DNA of 33,719 bases from JBJEQG01 sp051881635 (GCA_051881635.1 JBJEQG010000160.1:1-33719), one strand, 5' to 3'; positions 6,698-16,234 are shown, numbered from the stretch's first letter. Numbers and translations are program-made. Notes: generated by a model not told the origin, from the letters alone.

Positions 6698-7390
6698 TTA
6701 TTTTTTGGCACAAAGGCGACTTTCCGCTTTATTCAGGACTTTGGTGTCATTATCGTGGTGGCACATCTTCATAGCCTCATCAATAGGTACCCAAATATAA
6801 TAGTCAATTTCACTTTGCTGCATATTAACGGTACTTTCAAGAGCTTTGGCAAGGAAGAAAACGACTTTCTTTTTGGTGCGTCCATAGGGGCGGTATATAC
6901 TTGTTTCACGAAAATCTTTTTCTATTTCAACATCTAAACCGGTTTCCTCTTTAATCTCCCGTAAAGCGGTTTCTTCCTCAGTTTCATCTTTTTCAACATG
7001 CCCCTTTGGAAAGCTCCAACACCGCCCATTATGATTTTTGACAAGCAAAACTTTAATGCCGTCTGCTGTGTGACGGTAAACAACCGCTCCGCATGATTTT
7101 TCATAAAGGCAAAACAGTTTGTCGTATATAATGGAAGTTTTTGTTAAACGGCTTTTAATTTCGGGTTCGTAGAAGATTTCGTTGGTGGGAGAAGCAATCA
7201 GGCGTGTTTGTTTTTTGCTGTCCGACATGGCAATACAAATAATCGTACACGCCACTGAACCGCTGAGTTTCTGATTAGTGACAATATAAACGGGCGTATG
7301 GATTTCAAAAGCACTGTCGGGATAGCCTGAATAGAGATAACGCTCACGGACGGTGCCGAGAATCGAAATATTGACTGTTTTTCCGAGCAT
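6698..7390 (-). CDS. NUDIX hydrolase with an additional N-terminal domain
   Basis: A 230-residue protein. The C-terminal ~135 residues are a NUDIX hydrolase with an intact Nudix box (GX5EX7REUXEEXGU at residues 130-152) and the CGAVVYR start and WSFPKGH motif seen in Ap4A-hydrolase-like members. The likely reaction is hydrolysis of a nucleoside diphosphate linked to another group. The first ~90 residues form a separate domain that faintly resembles the small inorganic-pyrophosphatase-like domains fused to NUDIX proteins in Clostridia; this is uncertain. The frame begins with a GTG at 7399, but AAAGGAAGG abuts that codon and fits the ATG at 7390 (8-base spacing). It is last in a minus-strand operon, 30 bases after the DHHW gene. 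Confidence 0.85.
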   Translation of the reverse strand: MLGKTVNISILGTVRERYLYSGYPDSAFEIHTPVYIVTNQKLSGSVACTIICIAMSDSKKQTRLIASPTNEIFYEPEIKSRLTKTSIIYDKLFCLYEKSCGAVVYRHTADGIKVLLVKNHNGRCWSFPKGHVEKDETEEETALREIKEETGLDVEIEKDFRETSIYRPYGRTKKKVVFFLAKALESTVNMQQSEIDYYIWVPIDEAMKMCHHDNDTKVLNKAESRLCAKK

Positions 7391-7420
7391 AAACGGCACC
7401 TTCCTTTGAAAATCTAAAAT

Positions 7421-8626
7421 TTATAAAATACTTTCTATGCAGGTGATTTGTCCTGCTGTATTGGCAGACATAATACCGTTGATAACCAAAACATCGGTAA
7501 AGTTGTTTTTCTTGATATAATCGACAATATTGCCTTCATAATAGCGGGAATCCACAATAAAAACTTCATCATAGTTTGAAACGGTAAAAGGGGCAAAAGC
7601 ACAGCCGTAGGAGTCTTTGATAATACAGAGCTTGCGTCCTGTGGCGGTTGAGTTTTTGATATGCATATATGGATTATCGCCCCAAATAAAGGCAGAATAG
7701 GCATTTGAACCCGCAGCAAAGGTTGCAATCAGCGGAACACCATTCTGCACCTCACTTTTGCCGTTTTCCAAAAGTGAACAGGTATAAGTTCCAGGGATAT
7801 TGTAGTAGGTTACAGTGTCGGGATTGGCTTTCAAAATTGTGTTATCGTCAGTTGATGTATAGAGCGAGCCAAGAAAATTCGTGATTTTTCCACTGCTCAA
7901 AGTTTTCAGGTCAAGCGGCTTTAAGTTGGCTTGCTTGCAAAATTCCTCATAGGCATAATAAGCACCGAGAGCAGTCCAGTTATGGTCTGTATGGAAGTAA
8001 ATATATTCGTTGCTGTGTGCTTTCAGGATGTCATATACGGAAATGGGTTTAACATCGGCAGAATAGGAGGAATAAATTGTTTCAATGTTCTCTTTTTGGT
8101 CGCTGCCTTTGTCTTTAAGTCGCTGTGGCAGTCCGTAAGCACTGTGTATCGGCACAACCATATTATAAACAGTAACTTTGTCGCCAACCTCTTTTTTAAG
8201 TTTTGAAACAGTGGCGGCATAGTTTTTGGCAGAGGTTTCAGTACCGTAAAAGGTTTCATATCCCTCTTTATTATAAATCATAACATTGCCGTCGTAGGTT
8301 TCTTTAATATTGGGGTCGTCCGAAACCTCAGTATTCGATACAATCTTGCTTTCTTCCTCAGAAACCGCCGAACTTTCTTCAACAGAATTTTCCGAGCTTT
8401 CCTGTACTTCGGAAGTCACCGGTGTGCTTGGCTGGGGTTCATTTTTGGGGTTATTGCCACCGAAAAGAAAATAAGCTCCTACACCACCTGCCGCCAACAA
8501 GATAACCAAAGCGGCAATAATGATAATCCATTTGGTTTTGCTTTTTTTTCTTTTTTTGCCATAGCCACGGGAACTGTAAAAACGGGAATTGCCCGAATTA
8601 TATCCCATTGATGATCGTCTGCCCAT
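7421..8626 (-). CDS. DHHW-family membrane-anchored SGNH-like protein
   Basis: A 401-residue protein with a basic cytoplasmic N-terminus, one membrane segment (about residues 33-55), a Ser/Glu-rich extracytoplasmic linker (about 65-110) and a C-terminal catalytic-type domain. The family motif HTDHNW is at residues 212-217, followed by GAYYAYEEF. Near the C-terminus IIKDSYGCAF carries the Ser/Asp region typical of DHHW and AlgX/AlgJ-like SGNH-fold proteins. Relatives act in O-acetylation of extracellular polysaccharides or cell wall, usually beside an MBOAT acyltransferase. None is in the window, so the substrate is open. The start is supported by GTGAGGT 8 bases upstream. It sits between the HAD and NUDIX genes in one operon. 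Confidence 0.82.
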   Translation of the reverse strand: MGRRSSMGYNSGNSRFYSSRGYGKKRKKSKTKWIIIIAALVILLAAGGVGAYFLFGGNNPKNEPQPSTPVTSEVQESSENSVEESSAVSEEESKIVSNTEVSDDPNIKETYDGNVMIYNKEGYETFYGTETSAKNYAATVSKLKKEVGDKVTVYNMVVPIHSAYGLPQRLKDKGSDQKENIETIYSSYSADVKPISVYDILKAHSNEYIYFHTDHNWTALGAYYAYEEFCKQANLKPLDLKTLSSGKITNFLGSLYTSTDDNTILKANPDTVTYYNIPGTYTCSLLENGKSEVQNGVPLIATFAAGSNAYSAFIWGDNPYMHIKNSTATGRKLCIIKDSYGCAFAPFTVSNYDEVFIVDSRYYEGNIVDYIKKNNFTDVLVINGIMSANTAGQITCIESIL

Positions 8627-8661
8627 TGATATACCTCACTTTGTTTTAATCTAAATCGGTT

Positions 8662-9519
8662 TTAATTTTTGTATATATATTTTTGAATAGCGTAAGAAAC
8701 GCCATTGTCATTGTTCGATTTTGTAACAAAATCCGCTGCCTGTTTGACACAGGATTCAGCGTTTTCCATAGCGACACCAATTTGTGCCGTTTGAAGAATA
8801 TTTATATCATTTTCTGAGTCCCCACACGCCATAGTTGCCGTCATTGGAATATTCAGCTGCTCAGCAATAAAACGCAGTCCCTGTCCTTTGGTTGTTCCGA
8901 CTTTGGTGACTTCGGCATTGCAGCAACCGCCTGAAACAAAGATAATATCGGGATAGGATTGAAGAATAGAACGAACAGTTTCATAGTCAATTAGAGAGCC
9001 GTCCGTATCCTTTATAAAATCAATGGACATTTTTTGGACTTTAAGGTTTTTCTGTCTTATATCCGCTGCAATATCCGTAACAAAGGTTCTTGTACTACGG
9101 ATATATTCAATAACGGAGGACGGCATTGCCAAACTGTCAATAAGGTGCCGTTTGCATTGATTGGAAAAGCCGTTGCCGTCAATAAAAGCGTCAAAGTAGA
9201 CCGATTTGTCCCGTAGTCGTTCCAAAATTCCGGCGGCAGTAGTGGCATCTATGCAGTTTTCAAAAATACATTTTTTGTCGGGAAGTGTATAAATTGCCGA
9301 GCCGTTGGCGGTAATCGCATAACGGATACCGATAGAACACAAAACATCAACGGGTAAGCCGATATAGGGGCGGCCTGTGGATATAACGATTTCGATACCG
9401 TCCTGAATTGCTTTTGCGAGTGTGTTTTTGTCCGTATCGGAAATTTGTCCGTATTTGTTCAAAAGTGTGCCGTCTAAATCCAAAGCAACAAGCTGAATTT
9501 TGCTATTCAAAGTTTTCAC
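8662..9519 (-). CDS. HAD-superfamily Cof-type phosphatase
   Basis: A protein of about 285 residues of the Cof/YbjI type (HAD class IIB). Motif I DLDGTLL near residue 15, motif II STGRP, and motif IV GDSENDINIL near the C-terminus are all intact. Such enzymes dephosphorylate sugar phosphates, FMN-type compounds or PLP with low specificity; the substrate here is not predictable. The start is ambiguous. The GTG at 9519 has AGGG only about 2-3 bases upstream, whereas the TTG at 9510 (three residues shorter) has AGGGAAG at a normal 8-base distance. It is first gene of the operon with the DHHW and NUDIX genes; the gap to the DHHW gene is 35 bases. Confidence 0.88.
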   Translation of the reverse strand: MKTLNSKIQLVALDLDGTLLNKYGQISDTDKNTLAKAIQDGIEIVISTGRPYIGLPVDVLCSIGIRYAITANGSAIYTLPDKKCIFENCIDATTAAGILERLRDKSVYFDAFIDGNGFSNQCKRHLIDSLAMPSSVIEYIRSTRTFVTDIAADIRQKNLKVQKMSIDFIKDTDGSLIDYETVRSILQSYPDIIFVSGGCCNAEVTKVGTTKGQGLRFIAEQLNIPMTATMACGDSENDINILQTAQIGVAMENAESCVKQAADFVTKSNNDNGVSYAIQKYIYKN

Positions 9520-9567
9520 TTCCCTATGTGATTTTTATTAAAGTCATTCTTGTGTGGGAATATACTA

Positions 9568-9596
9568 ATTATAATATAAAAGGACAAAAAAGACAA
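9568..9596 (-). promoter_or_regulatory. Promoter of the HAD-DHHW-NUDIX operon
   Basis: On the minus strand TTGTCT (9591-9596), 17 bases and TATAAT (9568-9573). Confidence 0.65.
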
Positions 9597-9683
9597 TATT
9601 CATGATAAACAAAAATTAAAAATCCAATAAGGAATAAAATAATTGCTCTAATGGCTGATAAAGTAAAAGAAAATGCAAATGAC

Positions 9684-9712
9684 TTGTTTTAGTTTATTTC
9701 TCGTGCTATAAT
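9684..9712 (+). promoter_or_regulatory. Promoter of the aminotransferase-trpS operon
   Basis: TTGTTT (9684-9689), 17 bases and TATAAT (9707-9712) with TG at 9704-9705. The leader of about 70 nt shows no T-box features, so trpS is not under T-box control here. Confidence 0.75.
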
Positions 9713-9788
9713 TATTTTCGCAGAAGTATTGACCTGAAATATTATAAATTTTTATTACAATCACAAAAAGAATGGAGAGCGTTTGACT

Positions 9789-10976
9789 ATGGAATATCCT
9801 GTTTCCGAAAGAGTAAAATCCTTAAAGCCATCAGCAATTCGTGAAATTTTCAAATATGCGGCTGACCCGTCTTATATTGCATTGTCGGCAGGCAATCCCG
9901 CTCCGAATGCCTTTCCGGCAAAGGAAATTTCGGAGATTTCCGCCCGTATTTTTGCCGAAAATCCGATTGATGCTTTACAGTACAGCATAACTGAGGGTTA
10001 TACGCCGCTCCGTAATGCCTTGAAGCAATATATGAAGGATTCTTATAATATCGGTACGGAAAACGATGAATTATTGATTCTTTCGGGAGCACAGCAGGCA
10101 ATGGATTTGCTGACAAAATCAACCTGTAATGAGGGCGATGTTGTTGTTTGTGAAGCACCGAGTTTTATTGGCTCTCTTAATTCTTTCCGTTCCTATAATA
10201 CAAAGTTGGTTGGCATACCGTTAGAAGATGACGGCATGAATTTGGAAAAACTTGAACAGGCTTTGAAAACGGAAAAGAATGTCCGTTTCATCTATGTTAT
10301 TACCAATTTCCAAAATCCGTCAGGTGTGACAACAAGCCTTGAAAAAAGAAAAGCGATTTACGCATTGGCAAAGAAATATCAGGTTTTAATTTTGGAGGAT
10401 AATCCGTACGGCGAACTGAGAATAGCGGGGGAGGATATTCCAACAATTAAATCTATGGATACGGACGGTTTAGTTGTATATGTCGGTTCGTTTTCAAAAG
10501 TGCTTTCTCCCGGTATTCGTGTAGGTTGGACCGTTGCCCCGTCACAGTTAATCTCTAAAATGGTTGTATGCAAGCAAACTGCCGATGTACATACCAATAT
10601 TTGGGCTCAAATGGTGGCATACGAATTCATAACCAAATACGACTTTAAAGCACATTTGGAAAAACTGCGTGATATTTACAGAAAAAAAGCCAATTACTGT
10701 ATGGACCTGTTGGATAGATACTGTGTGCCGAAAATTACCTATAACCGCATTGAGGGTGGTCTGTTTATCTGGTGCCGTTTGCCTGAGGGTGCGGATATGA
10801 TGAATTTCTGCCAAAAGGCGTTGGAACGCAAAGTTTGTGTTGTGCCGGGAACAGCATTCCTTGCTGACGAAAGCATGACAACAAACTGTTTCAGAATTAA
10901 CTTCTCAACCCCAACAGATGAACAGCTTGAAAAGGGAATTCGTATCTTGGGAGAACTTGCAAAGGAGATTTTATAA
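9789..10976 (+). CDS. PLP-dependent aminotransferase, class I (LysN/MocR-like)
   Basis: A 395-residue fold-type I aminotransferase. Visible landmarks are SAGNPAP near the N-terminus, the NFQNPSG substrate/PLP site, LEDNPYGELR with the PLP-ring Asp, and the lysine of SFSKVLSPGIRVGW (about residue 235), which forms the Schiff base. The GGLFIWCRLP motif follows. This pattern fits the 2-aminoadipate/aromatic or branched-chain aminotransferase group related to LysN and KAT II; the amino-acid substrate cannot be fixed. Two starts are possible, a TTG at 9783 and the ATG at 9789; the ATG is chosen (GGAGAG about 10 bases upstream). The stop is 1 base before the trpS start, so the two are cotranscribed. 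Confidence 0.88.
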   Translation: MEYPVSERVKSLKPSAIREIFKYAADPSYIALSAGNPAPNAFPAKEISEISARIFAENPIDALQYSITEGYTPLRNALKQYMKDSYNIGTENDELLILSGAQQAMDLLTKSTCNEGDVVVCEAPSFIGSLNSFRSYNTKLVGIPLEDDGMNLEKLEQALKTEKNVRFIYVITNFQNPSGVTTSLEKRKAIYALAKKYQVLILEDNPYGELRIAGEDIPTIKSMDTDGLVVYVGSFSKVLSPGIRVGWTVAPSQLISKMVVCKQTADVHTNIWAQMVAYEFITKYDFKAHLEKLRDIYRKKANYCMDLLDRYCVPKITYNRIEGGLFIWCRLPEGADMMNFCQKALERKVCVVPGTAFLADESMTTNCFRINFSTPTDEQLEKGIRILGELAKEIL

Positions 10977-10977
10977 A

Positions 10978-11985
10978 ATGGAAGAACAAAAAGAACGCAA
11001 ACAGGTTATATTCAGTGCCATTCAGCCCACAGGCAACATTACTTTGGGCAACTATTTGGGTGCATTAAAAAATTGGGTGAAATTGCAGGACGATTATAAT
11101 TGTATTTTTGCGATTGCCGATTTGCACGCTATTACGGTTCGACAAGAACCCAAAATTTTCAGACAGCATATTTTGGAAGCCTATGCTTTGTTGTTGGCGT
11201 GTGGCATTGACCTTGAAAAGAGTTTATTCTTTATTCAAAGCCATGTGCATACACACGCAGAGTTGGCTTGGCTGCTGAATTGTTATACACAGTTCGGTGA
11301 ACTATCCCGTATGACTCAATTTAAGGATAAATCTCAAAAACATGCAGATAATGTTAATGCTGGTCTGTTTACCTATCCTGCTCTTATGGCGGCTGATATT
11401 CTTTTGTATCAGGCGGATTTAGTGCCTGTCGGTGCAGACCAAAGACAGCATTTGGAAATTACAAGGGATATTGCTGAACGCTTTAACGGTATTTACGGCA
11501 AAACCTTTAAAGTTCCTGACGCTTATATTCCGCCTGTCGGTGCCCGTGTTATGTCCCTGCAAGACCCGACAAAGAAGATGTCAAAGTCAGACGAAAACGA
11601 AAATGCCTGGGTTGCCGTTTTGGATAAGCCCGAAACCATTATGAAGAAGTTTAAGAGAGCCATTACGGACTCTGATGCAAAAGTTTGTGTTGGTGAGGGT
11701 AAAGACGGAATCAATAACCTGATTGGCATTTATTCGGCAATTACAGGCAAAACGGCAGATGAAATTACGGCAGAATTTGAGGGCAAAGGTTACGGCGACT
11801 TCAAGACGACTGTTGGTGAGGCTGTTATTGAAGAATTGCGTCCCATTCAGGAACGCTTTAACGATTATATCCAAAACAAGGACTACTTGGAAGAGCAATA
11901 CCGCAAGAGTGCTGAGTTAGCTTTGCGTATTTCACAAAGAACTTTGGATAAAGCAATGAAGAAAATCGGTTTTATCTTAAAGTAA
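10978..11985 (+). CDS. trpS: Tryptophanyl-tRNA synthetase
   Basis: A 335-residue class Ic aminoacyl-tRNA synthetase that charges tRNA-Trp in the cytoplasm. The HIGH-type motif appears as PTGNITLGNYLGAL near the N-terminus and the KMSKS loop as KKMSKSDENE at about two thirds of the length. The size matches bacterial TrpS (325-340). The start at 10978 has AAGGAG 10 bases upstream and begins at the family N-terminus; the frame itself extends further upstream inside the aminotransferase gene. It follows the aminotransferase by 1 base and precedes the lipid kinase by 39 bases without a visible terminator. Confidence 0.95.
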   Translation: MEEQKERKQVIFSAIQPTGNITLGNYLGALKNWVKLQDDYNCIFAIADLHAITVRQEPKIFRQHILEAYALLLACGIDLEKSLFFIQSHVHTHAELAWLLNCYTQFGELSRMTQFKDKSQKHADNVNAGLFTYPALMAADILLYQADLVPVGADQRQHLEITRDIAERFNGIYGKTFKVPDAYIPPVGARVMSLQDPTKKMSKSDENENAWVAVLDKPETIMKKFKRAITDSDAKVCVGEGKDGINNLIGIYSAITGKTADEITAEFEGKGYGDFKTTVGEAVIEELRPIQERFNDYIQNKDYLEEQYRKSAELALRISQRTLDKAMKKIGFILK

Positions 11986-12024
11986 ACATAAAATTCGTAC
12001 TATTGAAGAAAGGAGGACGAACTT

Positions 12025-12936
12025 TTGTCAAAACATCAGCTTCCTCGTAAAAAAATCATGCTTATTGTCAATCCCCGTGCCGGAAAAATGCAGTCTAAAT
12101 TTGCACTTCCCGATATTGTGGATATGTGGTATAAAAACGGCTATGAAACAGTGGTTTATTATACGGCTGCCGATATAGGGGCAGACGAACTTGTAAAAAC
12201 ACACGCTCCCGACTATGATATTGTGGCATGCTGCGGCGGTGACGGCACAGTCAACAGTGTGATTGACGGTTTGATGCAGATGAAAAATCGTCCGCCTTTG
12301 GGGTTTATTCCCGCCGGTACAACCAATGATTTGGCGTCCAGCTTAGGATTGCCGAAAAAACTTCGCCGTTCGGCACACCTTATATCTCATGAAGAACCGT
12401 TAACTTTTGATATAGGCTCTTTTAACAATGATATATATTTTGCTTATATTGCCTCTTTCGGTGCATTTACGGAAGTATCCTATAATACATCTCAGTCCGT
12501 CAAAAATATTTTGGGACATTCGGCATATATTTTCGCTGCAATGCGGGCAATGCCAAAAATTAAAGCTCACCATATTCGCATTGAGAGCAAAGAACTGACG
12601 GAAGAAGATAACTATATCTTCGGTGCGGTGACAAATTCAACCTCTATTGCAGGAACTTTCAAATATGAAAAGGATTATGTTGAGTTTAATGACGGAAAAT
12701 TTGAGGTTTTGCTCATTAAAGACCCAAAAAACTTTGGAACAGCCGTTAAAGTTGGGCTGTCCATGATGAATAAGTCATATAAAAATCGCTATATCACACG
12801 CTTTCATACATCGGAAATTAAGATTATTTCTGATGAACCTTTGGATTGGGCGTTGGACGGCGAACATCAGTTGGGAAACACAGTGACAGTCATTAAAAAT
12901 AATCCTCAGGCAATACGAATTATCCGCAAGAAATAA
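12025..12936 (+). CDS. Diacylglycerol/lipid kinase family protein
   Basis: A 303-residue member of the DgkB/YegS/BmrU lipid kinase family. The nucleotide-binding motifs VNPRAGK, GGDGTVNSVIDGL and PAGTTNDLASSLG are all present, as is the C-terminal DGEH motif (LDWALDGEHQLG). Family members phosphorylate diacylglycerol or related lipids to recycle them into phospholipid synthesis. The gene starts at a TTG with AAAGGAGGA about 9 bases upstream, the strongest site nearby. It is the last gene of the aminotransferase-trpS transcript and is ended by the terminator at 12939-12979. Confidence 0.9.
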   Translation: MSKHQLPRKKIMLIVNPRAGKMQSKFALPDIVDMWYKNGYETVVYYTAADIGADELVKTHAPDYDIVACCGGDGTVNSVIDGLMQMKNRPPLGFIPAGTTNDLASSLGLPKKLRRSAHLISHEEPLTFDIGSFNNDIYFAYIASFGAFTEVSYNTSQSVKNILGHSAYIFAAMRAMPKIKAHHIRIESKELTEEDNYIFGAVTNSTSIAGTFKYEKDYVEFNDGKFEVLLIKDPKNFGTAVKVGLSMMNKSYKNRYITRFHTSEIKIISDEPLDWALDGEHQLGNTVTVIKNNPQAIRIIRKK

Positions 12937-12938
12937 TG

Positions 12939-12979
12939 AAATCCCAAAGCCTATGTACAATTATGGCTTTGGGATTTTT
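12939..12979. terminator. Bidirectional terminator between the lipid kinase and the lipoprotein gene
   Basis: A 13-bp perfect inverted repeat (12939-12951 and 12965-12977) with a T tail on the plus side. It lies between two convergent stops. Confidence 0.85.
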
Positions 12980-12990
12980 GTCTGTTGATG

Positions 12991-13425
12991 TTAAACTCTG
13001 GTATATGTACGAACAGCGGTGTTGCCCTCTTCGTCTGTTACAGTCCATACAATCGTTTGTCCGTTTTCGGAAATGGTATATTCCTGAATATAATCAATTT
13101 CATTGGTAAATGTATCATAAACATAGATGTTGATATTTTGTTTATCATACTCGTATGTATAAGTTGTGCGTTCTTGAAGTTTTTCATTACCCATAAGCAT
13201 ATATGCCGTACCGTTTTTTTCAAATACCCAATAAAGCGAGGGGTCTTCCGGACTGAATAACTTATTTGTGTTGTGAACCATATCAATACATTCTTCGTTA
13301 TTGACAATATAGCTTGTAAATTTCCATTTGCCAAGCGGATTAAAATCAAAATCAGAACATGCGGAAAGCATAAGAATACAACAAAGCAAAGTTAAGGCGG
13401 TTATTACCCGTAAAATTTTTTTCAT
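12991..13425 (-). CDS. Small predicted lipoprotein
   Basis: A 144-residue secreted lipoprotein. It has MKKILRV, a hydrophobic stretch and a lipobox LSAC with the lipidated Cys at about residue 24. The mature part is short and beta-strand-rich with motifs like LGKWKFTSY and TYTYEYDKQNINIYV, resembling the lipocalin-like DUF5640-type domains ('GKWK... YWVFEKNGTAYM') common in small clostridial lipoproteins. The domain assignment is a guess. The start at 13425 is supported by CGGAGGC 8 bases upstream; the frame is open up to 13551. It stands alone and its function is unknown. Confidence 0.82.
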   Translation of the reverse strand: MKKILRVITALTLLCCILMLSACSDFDFNPLGKWKFTSYIVNNEECIDMVHNTNKLFSPEDPSLYWVFEKNGTAYMLMGNEKLQERTTYTYEYDKQNINIYVYDTFTNEIDYIQEYTISENGQTIVWTVTDEEGNTAVRTYTRV

Positions 13426-13520
13426 GAATATAGCCTCCGAAAAAATATTATATATTTCTTTTATTTTATATCTTTTTGACCAAAAAAGCAAGGAAAAGAG
13501 AAAAAATATCGGGCAAATAT

Positions 13521-13563
13521 AAAAACACCGCCCTAAATGTGTTTTGCACATTTAGAGCGGTGT
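13521..13563 (-). terminator. Terminator of ppdK
   Basis: A 17-bp inverted repeat (13525-13541 and 13547-13563) with one G-U pair in minus-strand RNA, followed on that strand by TTTTATATT. It lies 35 bases beyond the ppdK stop. Confidence 0.8.
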
Positions 13564-13597
13564 CGTTTATGCTTTAAGCAAAAGTGTCAAAAACTTA

Positions 13598-16234
13598 TTA
13601 TTTGCCTGCCTTTTCTTTGATAGCAGCCTGTGCAGCAGCAAGACGGGCAATCGGAACACGGAACGGAGAGCAGGATACATAGTCAAGTCCAATCTTGTGG
13701 CAGAACTCAACAGAAGACGGGTCACCACCATGCTCACCGCAAATACCGCAGTGGAGCTTCGGATTAACCGGTTTGCCGAGCTGAATGGACATTTCCATAA
13801 GCTTGCCAACGCCTTCCTGGTCGAGTTTAGCGAACGGATCGTTCTCGAAAATTTTAGCGTCATAGTAAGCATTAAGGAACTTACCTGCGTCATCACGGCT
13901 GAAACCGAATGTCATCTGAGTAAGGTCGTTTGTACCGAAGCAGAAGAAGTCAGCTTCTTTTGCGATCTTATCAGCTGTCAAAGCAGCACGAGGAATTTCA
14001 ATCATTGTACCAACTTCGTATGACATTTCGATGCCTGCGGCAGCGATTTCAGCATCTGCTGTTTCAACAACCACATTCTTAACGAATTTAAGTTCTTTAA
14101 CTTCGCCAACGAGCGGAATCATGATTTCAGGCTTAACTGTCCAATCCGGGTGGTTCTTCTTAACATTGATAGCAGCACGGATAACAGCCTTTGTCTGCAT
14201 CTTTGCAATTTCAGGATATGTTACTGCAAGACGGCAGCCACGGTGACCCATCATCGGGTTGAACTCGTGGAGAGAGTTGATGATATCCTTAATCTGTTCA
14301 ACTGTTTTGCCCTGAGCGTCAGCAAGCTTCTTGATGTCCTCTTCGTCTGTCGGAACAAACTCGTGGAGCGGCGGGTCGAGGAAACGAATTGTTACAGGGT
14401 TGCCTTCGAGTGCTTCATAGAGAGCCTCAAAGTCGTTCTGCTGATAAGGAAGGATTTTTTCAAGAGCAGCTTCTCTCTCCTCAACTGTATCTGAGCAGAT
14501 CATTTCACGGAATGCGGCAATTCTGCTCTCTTCAAAGAACATATGCTCTGTACGGCAAAGACCGATACCTTCGGCACCGAGTTCACGAGCCTTTTTAGCA
14601 TCAGCAGGTGTATCTGCGTTTGTTCTTACTTTAAGAGTTCTGTATTTGTCTGCCCAAGCCATAACTCTGCCGAACTCACCAGCGATTGTAGCATCTACTG
14701 TCGGGATAATGCCGTCATAGATGTTACCTGTTGAACCGTCGATAGAAATGAAGTCGCCTTCTTTGAATTCTTTTCCGGCAAGAGTAAACTTCTTGTTTGC
14801 TTCGTCCATTGCGATTTCGGAGCAACCGGATACACAGCAAGTACCCATACCACGAGCAACAACGGCAGCGTGTGATGTCATACCGCCACGAACTGTAAGA
14901 ATACCCTGTGAGGACTTCATACCTGTAATATCCTCAGGAGATGTTTCAAGTCTTACAAGAACAACCTTTTCACCTCTTGCATTCCAAGCTTCTGCATCGT
15001 CAGCAGTAAATACAATCTTACCGCAAGCAGCACCAGGAGATGCACCAAGACCCTTGCCGATCGGTGTAGCGGCTTTAAGAGCCTTTGCATCGAACTGCGG
15101 GTGGAGGAGTGTATCGAGGTTACGGGGGTCGATCATAGCAACAGCTTCTTCTTCGCTTCTCATACCTTCGTCAACGAGGTCACAAGCGATTTTGAGAGCA
15201 GCCTGAGCGGTTCTCTTGCCGTTTCTTGTTTGGAGCATATAGAGTTTACCGTGTTCAACAGTAAATTCCATATCCTGCATATCTCTGTAATGATTTTCCA
15301 GAGTTTTGCAAACATCATTAAACTGAGCAAATGCCTCCGGGAACTTGTCAGCCATTTCTTTAATCTTCATAGGTGTACGAACGCCGGCAACAACATCTTC
15401 ACCTTGTGCGTTTGTAAGGAATTCACCGAAGAGTCCCTTTGCACCTGTTGCAGGGTCACGGGTAAATGCAACACCTGTACCGCAGTCATCACCCATGTTA
15501 CCGAATGCCATTGACTGTACATTAACAGCAGTACCCCATGAATAAGGAATATCGTTGTCACGACGATATACATTGGCACGAGGATTGTCCCAAGAACGGA
15601 ATACGGCTTTGATAGCACCCATAAGCTGTTCCTTCGGGTCGCTCGGGAAGTCAGTGCCGATTTTTTCTTTGTATTCAGCCTTAAACTGGTTAGCAAGTTC
15701 TTTGAGGTCATTAGCGTCAAGTTCAACATCCTGAGTAACGCCTTTTTCAGCTTTCATTTTGTCGATAAGCTCTTCAAAGTACTTCTTACCAACTTCCATA
15801 ACAACATCGGAATACATCTGAATAAATCTTCTGTAACAGTCCCAAGCCCAACGGGGATTATTTGATTTCTCTGCGAGAACTTCAACAACTTCTTCGTTAA
15901 GACCAAGGTTAAGAATTGTATCCATCATACCGGGCATAGAAGCTCTTGCACCTGAACGAACGGAAACGAGGAGAGGATTCTCTTTGTCGCCGAACTTCTT
16001 GCCTGTAATTTCTTCCATTTTTACGATGTATTCATTGATTTGAGATTGAATTTCATCGTTAATTTCTCTGCCGTCCTCATAATACTGAGTACAAGCCTCT
16101 GTTGTAATTGTAAAGCCCTGTGGTACGGGGAGACCGATATTTGTCATTTCAGCAAGGTTTGCACCTTTACCGCCGAGAAGCTCACGCATATCAGCGTTGC
16201 CTTCCGTAAACAAATAGACCCATTTTTTAGCCAT
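13598..16234 (-). CDS. ppdK: Pyruvate, phosphate dikinase
   Basis: An 878-residue full-length PPDK (the Clostridium symbiosum enzyme is 874). It interconverts pyruvate + ATP + Pi and PEP + AMP + PPi in the cytoplasm; in anaerobes it often replaces or supplements pyruvate kinase. The N-terminal ATP-grasp nucleotide-binding domain begins GGKGANLAEMTNIGLPVPQG. The swivelling phosphohistidine domain has GGMTSHAAVVARGMG with the catalytic His. The C-terminal TIM barrel ends with CGICGEHGGDP and DYVSCSPFRVPIARLAAAQA, including the catalytic Cys. AGGAGG precedes the ATG. Its codon use is biased as in highly expressed genes. It is monocistronic, with a large palindrome at the transcription start (16259-16284). 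Confidence 0.97.
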   Translation of the reverse strand: MAKKWVYLFTEGNADMRELLGGKGANLAEMTNIGLPVPQGFTITTEACTQYYEDGREINDEIQSQINEYIVKMEEITGKKFGDKENPLLVSVRSGARASMPGMMDTILNLGLNEEVVEVLAEKSNNPRWAWDCYRRFIQMYSDVVMEVGKKYFEELIDKMKAEKGVTQDVELDANDLKELANQFKAEYKEKIGTDFPSDPKEQLMGAIKAVFRSWDNPRANVYRRDNDIPYSWGTAVNVQSMAFGNMGDDCGTGVAFTRDPATGAKGLFGEFLTNAQGEDVVAGVRTPMKIKEMADKFPEAFAQFNDVCKTLENHYRDMQDMEFTVEHGKLYMLQTRNGKRTAQAALKIACDLVDEGMRSEEEAVAMIDPRNLDTLLHPQFDAKALKAATPIGKGLGASPGAACGKIVFTADDAEAWNARGEKVVLVRLETSPEDITGMKSSQGILTVRGGMTSHAAVVARGMGTCCVSGCSEIAMDEANKKFTLAGKEFKEGDFISIDGSTGNIYDGIIPTVDATIAGEFGRVMAWADKYRTLKVRTNADTPADAKKARELGAEGIGLCRTEHMFFEESRIAAFREMICSDTVEEREAALEKILPYQQNDFEALYEALEGNPVTIRFLDPPLHEFVPTDEEDIKKLADAQGKTVEQIKDIINSLHEFNPMMGHRGCRLAVTYPEIAKMQTKAVIRAAINVKKNHPDWTVKPEIMIPLVGEVKELKFVKNVVVETADAEIAAAGIEMSYEVGTMIEIPRAALTADKIAKEADFFCFGTNDLTQMTFGFSRDDAGKFLNAYYDAKIFENDPFAKLDQEGVGKLMEMSIQLGKPVNPKLHCGICGEHGGDPSSVEFCHKIGLDYVSCSPFRVPIARLAAAQAAIKEKAGK

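Noticed and set aside
9713..9788. T-box leader before the aminotransferase-trpS operon
   Set aside because: The leader is about 70 nt, with no T-box sequence, specifier stem or terminator hairpin.
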